Shown here one piece after another: positions 1-5,188 of a stretch of 7,371 nt of DNA (positions are counted from its first letter, which is position 1; each line of letters begins with the position of its first letter). The position numbers and the translations under genes were made by a program. Under the pieces are notes generated by a model, which made no database searches, was not told where the DNA came from, and worked only from the letters and a program-made list of their open reading frames with translations. The stretch lies in assembly GCA_023426345.1 (NCBI GenBank), contig JAFAAX010000099.1, positions 1 to 7,371 on the forward strand. The letters run 5' to 3'. The DNA is from Actinomycetes bacterium (GTDB lineage Bacteria; Actinomycetota; Actinomycetes; Actinomycetales; Actinomycetaceae).

Positions 1-210
1 GCCGGTTGGAGGCCGCGAGGCGGGACCGAGAGCGTTTCGGGGGTCCTGGCGGCGGACACGGCACGGTGGGGGCGGTGGCCGTGGATGCGGTCGGGGCGGG
101 CGCGGCCGCGACCGAGCCGACCGCATCCACGGCCACCGCCCCCACCGTGCCGTGTCCGCCGCCAGGACCCCCGAAACGCTCTCGGTCCCGCCTCGCGGCC
201 TCCAACCGGC
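1..210. repeat. 210-bp near-perfect palindrome at the window edge
   Basis: Base i pairs with base 211-i. Positions 1-94 are the exact reverse complement of 117-210. The centre 101-110 (CGCGGCCGCG) is itself a perfect palindrome, and only the pairs 95/116, 96/115 and 100/111 fail. The right arm encodes, on the minus strand, the end of the alpha part and the start of the beta part of an asparaginase-family enzyme. The left arm encodes the same peptide on the plus strand. Identical arms with no mutations inside coding DNA, located at the extreme end of the sequence, suggest a fold-back (snap-back) chimera. A real inverted duplication or hairpin replicon end is possible but less likely. Confidence 0.97.
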
Positions 211-670
211 GCTCGGTGACGAAGTACTCCGGCGGCGCGGAGGCGACGCCCCACTGCGCGAGCAGCTCGGGCGAGGGGTCGACGAGCATCGCGTGCGGCG
301 TCTGCTCCATGACGGCACGCGCGCCCAGGATCGGGTTGCGGATCGAGCGCGCGCAGGTGACGGCCCCGGCCCGACCGTCGCCGGCGAGCAGGCAGGCGTC
401 CATCTCGGCGGTGAGGTCTGTCGTGAGCGCGGCTCCCCGGCCGGCGTTGAACAGCGGGAAGTCCTCGAAGACCACCACGGCGGCCGTGACGGCGTCCATT
501 GCCGCGTCCCCGGCGTCCAGGATGTCCTGGCCGGTCCGCGCCGCGCGCGCCAGCGCCTCCTGGCAAGCGCGGTGGTCCTCCGGGGTGTACGAGGCCGGGA
601 CGTCGCCCGCCCCCGCGTGCACGACGATCCTCACCGGGTTCCCGTCACTGCTCAGCCGCACGACCTGCAT
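101..670 (-). CDS. iaaA: isoaspartyl peptidase / plant-type L-asparaginase, 3' part lost (alpha subunit plus start of beta)
   Basis: This is an N-terminal-nucleophile hydrolase that cleaves isoaspartyl dipeptides and asparagine. The precursor self-cleaves before a Thr, giving alpha and beta subunits. The ATG at 670-668 gives MQVVRLSSDG, then the family landmarks: VVHAGAG (residues 16-22), a DAGDAAMDAVTAAVVVFED helix (52-70), FNAGRGA (74-80), MDACLLAG (90-97), RNPILGARAVMEQTPH (111-126) and GGHGTVGAVAVD (171-182). T175 is the predicted nucleophile, close to the position known in E. coli IaaA (Thr179). After SVAAA (residues 186-190) family members continue TSTGG; here the sequence enters the palindrome and reads low-complexity PAPTASTATAPTVP. 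No stop occurs in frame before the window edge, so 101 marks where homology ends, not a true 3' end. The beta subunit is missing, probably through artefact. A GGGAG at 685-681 lies 10 nt before the ATG. The gene runs in the same direction as glpC, 155 bp downstream of it. Confidence 0.88.
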
Positions 671-680
671 CGTCGCTCTT

Positions 681-685
681 CTCCC
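681..685 (-). promoter_or_regulatory. ribosome binding site of the asparaginase gene
   Basis: On the minus strand GGGAG lies 10 nt before the ATG at 670. It supports this start over later in-frame codons, although the enzyme core begins only around residue 14. Confidence 0.5.
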
Positions 686-691
686 GTCCGT

Positions 692-715
692 CTCGTGCCC
701 GGTTCCCGGGACGAG
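692..715. other. strong hairpin just upstream of the asparaginase start
   Basis: The arms CTCGT (692-696) and CCCGG (698-702) pair with ACGAG (711-715) and CCGGG (706-710). This gives a 10-bp stem with one bulged base (697) and a three-base loop (703-705). It lies 22-45 nt upstream of the ATG at 670, and no T-run follows on the minus strand. It could be a U-less terminator for the glp operon, an operator, or a leader hairpin for the asparaginase gene. The sequence alone does not decide. Confidence 0.45.
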
Positions 716-719
716 GGCG

Positions 720-725
720 AGCCTA
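720..725 (-). promoter_or_regulatory. possible -10 element for the asparaginase gene
   Basis: TAGGCT on the minus strand (725-720) fits the TANNNT actinobacterial -10 pattern and would start transcription near 713, inside the adjacent hairpin. I see no convincing -35 hexamer at 16-19 bp, so this is only a candidate. Confidence 0.25.
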
Positions 726-783
726 GTTCGCGGACCGGGGAGTCGCAGGCGCGGTCGATGACCGGAACGTGCCTCGCGGAGGA

Positions 784-819
784 ACCGAAGTCGGCGGAGA
801 TCAGGACCGAAGTCGGCGG
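784..819. repeat. tandem direct repeat directly after glpC
   Basis: ACCGAAGTCGGCGG occurs at 784-797 and again at 806-819, a 22-bp period (two helical turns). Each copy contains a short dyad, CCGA-AG-TCGG. The pair ends 7 bp past the glpC stop codon. The spacing and internal dyads would suit a protein-binding site, but a chance duplication is possible. Confidence 0.6.
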
Positions 820-825
820 GGACGG

Positions 826-2067
826 TCAGTCGCGCAGGCCGTAGGCCTCGTGGATGACCTCGATGGGGTGGATGACGTGCGCGCCCGATCCCTGGCGCAG
901 CTGCCAGCGGCAGGTCTCCGTGTCGCACACGGCGATCTCCGCGTTCGTCTCCTTGATGAAGTCGAAGACGGGCTGGCCGACCTTCTGGGCGACCTCGTAC
1001 TTCTCCTTCTTGAGTCCGTACGTGCCGGCGATGCCGCAGCAGGGCTGACCGGACTCGACCACCGTCACCCCCGGCACGAGCTCCATGAGCTCCACGGCCG
1101 GCAGCCCCATGCCCGCGCTCTTGAGCTGGCAGGGGGCGTGGTACGGGAGCGTGACGTCCAGGCGTCGGAAGTCCTCGTCGAGCTCGCCCTTGTCGTGGAG
1201 CTCGAGGAGGAACTGGGAGATGTCGTAGACGCGGGAGGAGACGTCGCGCAGTTCGGGGGTGTCCATCTCGAGGATCTCGCGGGCCTCGTGCTTGAGCATG
1301 CCGCCGCACGAGCCCGACGACGTGATGATCGGCGCGTCGCGGTTGACGGAGCGCAGCTGGTGGGTGAGCTTCGAGACGTACTTCCGGGAGTCCTCGTACA
1401 GGCCGTTGGACTGGAGGGCCAGGCCGCAGCACCCGTGGTGGGGCACGAGGACCTCGTAGCCCAGGTGCTCGAGGACCTCGACGGAGCGGATCGAGGTCTG
1501 GACCTCGAAGAACTCCCCGGCGCAGCCGTGGAAGAAGATGACCTGCCCCTTCGTCCCGGACTCCGGGCGCGGGGTGTGCCGGCGGAACCACGCCTCGAAG
1601 GAGCGCCCCTCCGCGACCGGCATCGGCGCGTCCTTGGCGATCCCGATGACACCCTCGACGAGGGCGCGGATCGGCTTGTTCGCCAGCGCCCAGTTCGCGA
1701 TCGGCGCCACCGGCGTCATCGCGGTGCCCATCAGCATGGTCCGCGAGATCAGCTTGTCGCGCAGGGGGATGCCCTCCTGCTCCTTCATCGCGGTGCGCGC
1801 GTGGTGGTTGATCTCGGCCACCTTGACGCCCTCGGGGCACACCAGCGTGCACGTGCCGCACGAGGAGCAGTAGTCGATCGAATGGTCGACGGAGATCGCG
1901 CCCCCGCGGTAGCGCTCCCCCTGGGGGCCCACGAACTTCGGCCCGGGGAAGAGGTCCGTGACGCGCGCGACCGGGCACTGCGTCTCACAGATCGTGCACT
2001 TCACGCAGGCGTCCAGGCTGGCCCGCAGGCCGAACTGGTCCAGGTCCAGGATGGTCTCGCTGCTCAT
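826..2067 (-). CDS. glpC: anaerobic glycerol-3-phosphate dehydrogenase subunit C (iron-sulfur, membrane-docking)
   Basis: GlpC links the GlpAB flavin dimer to the membrane and passes electrons from sn-glycerol-3-phosphate oxidation to the quinone pool. The 413-residue product (E. coli GlpC is about 396) starts with two 4Fe-4S ferredoxin motifs: CVKCTICETQCP (C21, C24, C27, C31) and CSSCGTCTLVCP (C67, C70, C73, C77). Two cysteine-rich CCG-type domains follow. The first has HGCAGEFF (C182), HHGCCG (C213, C214) and SGSCGG (C254). The second has YHAPCQL (C313), QPCCGIAG (C343, C344) and CDTETCRW (C381, C386). All ligand cysteines look intact. The ATG overlaps the glpB stop as ATGA (2067-2064), so translation is probably coupled, and a GGAGGAG lies at 2079-2073. 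It is the last gene of the glpABC operon. A generic heterodisulfide-reductase-like protein is the alternative, but position after glpAB settles it. Confidence 0.96.
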   Translation of the reverse strand: MSSETILDLDQFGLRASLDACVKCTICETQCPVARVTDLFPGPKFVGPQGERYRGGAISVDHSIDYCSSCGTCTLVCPEGVKVAEINHHARTAMKEQEGIPLRDKLISRTMLMGTAMTPVAPIANWALANKPIRALVEGVIGIAKDAPMPVAEGRSFEAWFRRHTPRPESGTKGQVIFFHGCAGEFFEVQTSIRSVEVLEHLGYEVLVPHHGCCGLALQSNGLYEDSRKYVSKLTHQLRSVNRDAPIITSSGSCGGMLKHEAREILEMDTPELRDVSSRVYDISQFLLELHDKGELDEDFRRLDVTLPYHAPCQLKSAGMGLPAVELMELVPGVTVVESGQPCCGIAGTYGLKKEKYEVAQKVGQPVFDFIKETNAEIAVCDTETCRWQLRQGSGAHVIHPIEVIHEAYGLRD

Positions 2068-3365
2068 GGCTGCTCCTCCACGATCGCGTCGGCCGCCCGC
2101 AGGGCGGTCGCCAGGGCGATGCCGTCGCCCGACTTCTCATGCCAGCGGGTGGCGCCGCGCAGGATCCCGCCGGCCGCGTGCAGATGGGGATCGATCACGG
2201 CGTCCCGGCCGTCGAGCACCGTCATCCGCTCATCGACCGCCACGCCGACTCGGTACAGGGGCTGCTCGGCCCCCCAGTAGTCGCCGACGACCAGGCCCTC
2301 GCCGTCCTCGCCGACGCCGTCGGGCAGGCGGACCGGCAGGCCGAGCGCGGTCTCGGTGACGTGCCCGGAGGAGTCCATCCACAGGGCGCCGGCCTCCAGG
2401 CCGCCCGTGGCCAGGACGACGTCGCGCGCCTCGATCCGGGTGTCGTGTCCGGCGGTCGCCACCGTCACCGTCAGCGGCCCGCCCGTGCCGAGCCCGTCGA
2501 CGCCGGTGACCCGCGACCCCATGATGAGGCGCGCCCGCTTCTTCACCAGCCCCGTCAGCCGCTCGCCCAGGCGCATGCCCGGCACGCACGGCGGGGGCAG
2601 GGGGACCTCGAAGACATCGTGGCCCAGGCGCGCCGCGATGTCGCGCCAGGCGTCGGGATCCTCGAGGCCCAGCACGGCGGGCAGCCCGACGACCTCGCCG
2701 TCGCGCAGTCCGGGGGCGATCGCCGCGCACAGGCGGGCCCGAGCGTCGGCGCCGTCGAGGGCGCGGGCCCACTGCACGCCGGAGGTGTCGACCTCCCCGG
2801 GGCGCGCCGCGACGTCGACCCAGATCGCGCGGGCCCGGATCGGCCCGGCGTCCGGGCCGGCCCCCGGGACCCGCTGGCGGGCGAGGTTCTCCGCGACCAG
2901 CTCGGGGTAGAAGTCCTTGAGGCGGCGCAGCCCGACGAACACGTAGTCGCGGTCGTCCCGCAGTACGCCCGCCCGCATGGACGGCGGGATCAGGGCCGTC
3001 GGGCGCAGCGCGCCCACGGCCGTCGGCAGGCAGACGTTGCGGACCCCGTCCTCCGGCGCCTCCAGCAGATCCGGGCCCGCCGCGCGCGCCAGCCACTCCA
3101 GGGCGTCGCGGACCTCCCGGCCGGACAGGCCCGCGTAGGGATGGTCCAGGCGGTCCGGGTGGTCGGCCGACCACGCGTCGACGGCCGCCAACGGGTCGGA
3201 CAGGCGCTCGTCCCCGTCGTAGCCCAGGACGTCGATCGTCCCCTGTCCGAGCTGCAGCCCGCCCAGCCCGGCCGTCGCCAGCGTCACCGACCTCCCCTGC
3301 TCGGACAGGCGCAGCGCGGCGGCCAGTCCGGCCAGCCCCGCGCCGATGACCACGGCGTCCCTCAT
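2064..3365 (-). CDS. glpB: anaerobic glycerol-3-phosphate dehydrogenase subunit B (flavoprotein)
   Basis: GlpB is the second flavin-binding subunit of the GlpABC complex and works between catalytic GlpA and iron-sulfur GlpC at the inner face of the membrane. The 433-residue product (E. coli GlpB about 419) begins MRDAVVIGAGLAGLAAALRL, a Rossmann dinucleotide-binding fold with GAGLAG at residues 8-13. GLGGLQLGQGTIDVLGYDG (33-51) matches the GlpB-type segment where E. coli has SGSLDLL. VVLATGG (316-322) is the usual second FAD-contact strand, and the end, SGDGIALATALRAAD (412-426), is the typical FAD-domain closing helix. The reading frame runs on far upstream, but that part is antisense-free shadow of glpA. 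The ATG at 3365 is chosen because the Rossmann strand starts there, AGGAGG (3378-3373) lies 7 nt upstream, and it overlaps the glpA stop as ATGA. Its own stop overlaps glpC in the same way. Confidence 0.95.
   Translation of the reverse strand: MRDAVVIGAGLAGLAAALRLSEQGRSVTLATAGLGGLQLGQGTIDVLGYDGDERLSDPLAAVDAWSADHPDRLDHPYAGLSGREVRDALEWLARAAGPDLLEAPEDGVRNVCLPTAVGALRPTALIPPSMRAGVLRDDRDYVFVGLRRLKDFYPELVAENLARQRVPGAGPDAGPIRARAIWVDVAARPGEVDTSGVQWARALDGADARARLCAAIAPGLRDGEVVGLPAVLGLEDPDAWRDIAARLGHDVFEVPLPPPCVPGMRLGERLTGLVKKRARLIMGSRVTGVDGLGTGGPLTVTVATAGHDTRIEARDVVLATGGLEAGALWMDSSGHVTETALGLPVRLPDGVGEDGEGLVVGDYWGAEQPLYRVGVAVDERMTVLDGRDAVIDPHLHAAGGILRGATRWHEKSGDGIALATALRAADAIVEEQP
2073..2079 (-). promoter_or_regulatory. 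glpC ribosome binding site inside the glpB 3' end
   Basis: GGAGGAG on the minus strand lies 5 nt before the glpC ATG and is embedded in the last codons of glpB. With the ATGA overlap it suggests translational coupling. Confidence 0.7.
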
Positions 3366-4966
3366 CGCACGACCTCCTCGGCGGGGGCAGGCAGATGCTC
3401 GAGGTCCAGCGTGCCCCAGTAGATCCAGTAGTCCAAGGCGCATTCCCGCGCCTGCCCGCCCGAGAGGATCGGCCACAGGCCGATCCAGCGGTTCTTCAGG
3501 AACAGGCGGAGCAGCTCCGTCGCCCGCGCCGCGTCGACCATTCCGCACTGATGCGCGATCCCCGCCGCCCGCGATGTGCAGAAACCGCCCTGGCAGGGGC
3601 CCATGCCCAGGCGCACCTGTCGGCGGACGTCGTCGAGGGTGAAGTCCTCCAGCCCGCGCATCGTCTGCTCGAGCTTCGTCCGCGTGACGAGCTCGCATTC
3701 GCAGATGATCTGGCGCCCGCCCGGCGCGTCGACGGCCTCCGGGTCGGGAGTCGGCTCCTCGACCTCCTGGAGGCGGCGCCCCAGGGAGTACAGGCGGCCG
3801 GACTCGGAGCCGACGACCGCCTCGTCGGCGGTGCGGCAGGCGCGGTCCTCCCCCATCTGCTCGCACATCTCGTCGACGATCCGCTCGGCCATCAGGCGGT
3901 AGGTCGTCAGCTTGCCGCCGCCGATCGTCAGCAGGCCCGCGACGCCGTCGCGCTCGAGATGGTCCACGACGCTCATCCCGCGCCGCATGTGCCGCGTGTC
4001 GTCGGCGGACACCGTGGTGTCGCGCATCAGCGGCCGGGCGCCCGCCCACGCGTGGATCGCCCGCATCCGGCGGAAGCCGGGGATGAGCTCCTCGCCCGCG
4101 TCGAGCATCTGCTGGACCTGCTCGCGGGGGATCTCCAGATGATCCGGATCGTCCGTCTTCTTGTCCGTCGTGCCGATGATCGACACGGTGTGGGCGGGGA
4201 CCAGGATGTCGCCGTCGGCCGGGTAGATGCAGCGGTTGAGCACCTCCTGGTTGAGGCGGTGGTTCATCGCGATCATGATGCCGGCGCCCGGCACCACGTC
4301 CACGCCGTGGCACTGCGCCATCGCCGCGATCCGGCCCGCCCAGGGCCCCGCGCAGTTCAGCACGAACCGGCATTCGATCCTCACGTCCTCGTCGCCGCGC
4401 AGGTCCCGGCAAATCACGGCCTGCACCTGGCCGTCCTCGTGCTCGATGCGCGTCACGCGGTGATAGGTGAGGACGCTCGCCCCGTGGGCCTCGGCCGACC
4501 GGGCCGCCCCCCACACGAGCTTCCACCCGTCGACGGAGCCGTCCTGGACCTCGAAGGCCCGCTTCGTGCCCGGGTTGAGCCGCGGCTCGCGGCGCAGCGC
4601 CTCCGCCACGGGGATCTCCTGGCACGGCACCTGGGCTGCGCGGCAGGCGGCCTCGAAGCCGTCGGCGAAATCGTCGTCGTCCCCCGGCACGCTGACGAAC
4701 AGCCCGCCGGTGTCCTCGCAGGCGTCGGCCTGGATGCGCTTGAGGATCGCGTTCTCCTGGGCGCATTCGGTGGCCGACTCCGGGTCGGAGACGACGTAGC
4801 GGCCGCCCGAGTGGAGCAGGCCGTGGAACCGTCCGGTGGTCCCCTGGCCCAGGTCGGCGCGCTCGACCAGCACGGTCGGGAAGCCGCGCATCGCGGCGTC
4901 GCGGGCGACTCCGGCGCCCGTCGAGCCGCCTCCGACCACGACGACCTCGCTGCGTATCGTCCTCAT
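3362..4966 (-). CDS. glpA: anaerobic glycerol-3-phosphate dehydrogenase subunit A (catalytic, FAD)
   Basis: GlpA oxidises sn-glycerol-3-phosphate to dihydroxyacetone phosphate. With the start at 4966 it has 534 residues (E. coli GlpA about 542). MRTIRSEVVVVGGGSTGAGV carries the FAD GGGSTG motif (12-17) and an acidic strand end, LVERADLG (33-40). GTTGRFHGLLHSGGRYV (42-58) is GlpA-like rather than the SSRSSKLIHGG version of aerobic GlpD. HAWAGARPL (305-313) and TIGGGKLTTYRLMAE (347-361) are DAO-fold signatures. The C-terminal domain has CEC (C422, C424) and CQGGFC (C458, C463), a BFD-like [2Fe-2S] set, then a tail ending FLKNRWIGLWPILSGGQ. An ATG nine codons earlier (4993) was rejected: AGGAGG (4976-4971) sits just before 4966 and the Rossmann strand follows closely, although the 4-nt spacing is short. 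It is first in the operon, and its stop overlaps glpB as ATGA. Confidence 0.96.
   Translation of the reverse strand: MRTIRSEVVVVGGGSTGAGVARDAAMRGFPTVLVERADLGQGTTGRFHGLLHSGGRYVVSDPESATECAQENAILKRIQADACEDTGGLFVSVPGDDDDFADGFEAACRAAQVPCQEIPVAEALRREPRLNPGTKRAFEVQDGSVDGWKLVWGAARSAEAHGASVLTYHRVTRIEHEDGQVQAVICRDLRGDEDVRIECRFVLNCAGPWAGRIAAMAQCHGVDVVPGAGIMIAMNHRLNQEVLNRCIYPADGDILVPAHTVSIIGTTDKKTDDPDHLEIPREQVQQMLDAGEELIPGFRRMRAIHAWAGARPLMRDTTVSADDTRHMRRGMSVVDHLERDGVAGLLTIGGGKLTTYRLMAERIVDEMCEQMGEDRACRTADEAVVGSESGRLYSLGRRLQEVEEPTPDPEAVDAPGGRQIICECELVTRTKLEQTMRGLEDFTLDDVRRQVRLGMGPCQGGFCTSRAAGIAHQCGMVDAARATELLRLFLKNRWIGLWPILSGGQARECALDYWIYWGTLDLEHLPAPAEEVVR
3373..3378 (-). promoter_or_regulatory. glpB ribosome binding site
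   Basis: A consensus AGGAGG on the minus strand lies 7 nt before the ATG at 3365. It decides the glpB start within a frame that stays open far upstream. Confidence 0.8.
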
Positions 4967-4970
4967 CAGT

Positions 4971-4976
4971 CCTCCT
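4971..4976 (-). promoter_or_regulatory. glpA ribosome binding site
   Basis: A consensus AGGAGG on the minus strand lies 4 nt before the ATG at 4966. No comparable site precedes the upstream ATG at 4993, so it favours the shorter GlpA. Confidence 0.75.
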
Positions 4977-5009
4977 GGTGCCACGTCCGGCATCCGCGTC
5001 GGTCGGCGT

Positions 5010-5029
5010 CCCGGGCGCCCACACCCGGG
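5010..5029. other. CCCGGG hairpin upstream of glpA
   Basis: Two copies of the self-complementary CCCGGG (5010-5015 and 5024-5029) flank an 8-base spacer and can pair as a 6-bp GC stem. If the glpA promoter lies near the palindrome at 5089-5102, this would fall in the glpA leader. A role is not shown. Confidence 0.3.
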
Positions 5030-5088
5030 CCTGTCTCCCCGCCATCTTCACACCCGTCGGAGAGGTTGGCCGCCGCGGTCAGCCGCTT

Positions 5089-5102
5089 TGCACATATGTG
5101 CA
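5089..5102. promoter_or_regulatory. 14-bp perfect palindrome, probable operator in the glpA/antiporter divergent region
   Basis: TGCACATATGTGCA is a perfect 14-bp dyad within TTTGCACATATGTGCACA, a locally AT-richer patch in very GC-rich DNA. Its centre is about 130 bp upstream of the glpA ATG and about 94 bp upstream of the antiporter ATG, a usual position for a regulator binding site. It does not match the E. coli GlpR operator, and it matches the CRP/GlxR TGTGA-N6-TCACA pattern poorly. The cognate regulator is unknown and no regulator gene lies in the window. Confidence 0.55.
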
Positions 5103-5123
5103 CACCGGCCCGGCGGCCGCTGA

Positions 5124-5145
5124 CGTTTCTCCGAGCAACGAAACG
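5124..5145. repeat. inverted repeat CGTTTC-N10-GAAACG next to the antiporter -10
   Basis: CGTTTC (5124-5129) and GAAACG (5140-5145) are exact inverse complements around a 10-base spacer. The repeat ends one base before a TAAAAT element (5147-5152), so a bound protein would cover the core promoter. It is a candidate operator; 6-bp arms can occur by chance. Confidence 0.4.
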
Positions 5146-5146
5146 G

Positions 5147-5152
5147 TAAAAT
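5147..5152 (+). promoter_or_regulatory. -10-like element for the antiporter gene
   Basis: TAAAAT differs from TATAAT at one base and stands out in this GC-rich region. It would start transcription near 5159, leaving a leader of about 30 nt before the ATG at 5189. No good -35 occurs at 16-18 bp. TGACGT at 5121-5126 is at 20 bp. Confidence 0.45.
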
Positions 5153-5188
5153 CGCCGGGACCACGGCCGCGACGACACGGGGGGCTCC

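Noticed and set aside
6..761. Plus-strand open frame that reads part of the asparaginase peptide through the left palindrome arm
   Set aside because: The homology comes only from the inverted copy in 1-100. Beyond it the frame is antisense to the real minus-strand gene.
769..2280. 503-codon plus-strand open frame opposite glpC and the end of glpB
   Set aside because: It is an antisense shadow typical of GC-rich DNA. Its translation is low-complexity Arg/Asp/Leu-rich with no family motif, while the opposite strand encodes intact GlpC.
3366..5051. Upstream extension of the glpB frame to a 995-residue protein
   Set aside because: The extra part is Arg/Gly/Pro-rich shadow of glpA in another frame. 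The Rossmann start, ribosome binding site and ATGA overlap fix the start at 3365.
5087..5104. Reading the dyad as a CRP/GlxR or E. coli GlpR site
   Set aside because: The half-sites TGCAC/GTGCA differ from TGTGA/TCACA, and the spacing and sequence do not fit the known GlpR operator.
3395..5149. 584-codon plus-strand open frame opposite glpA
   Set aside because: It is the mirror of glpA with no recognisable domain, and GlpA motifs on the minus strand explain the DNA fully.
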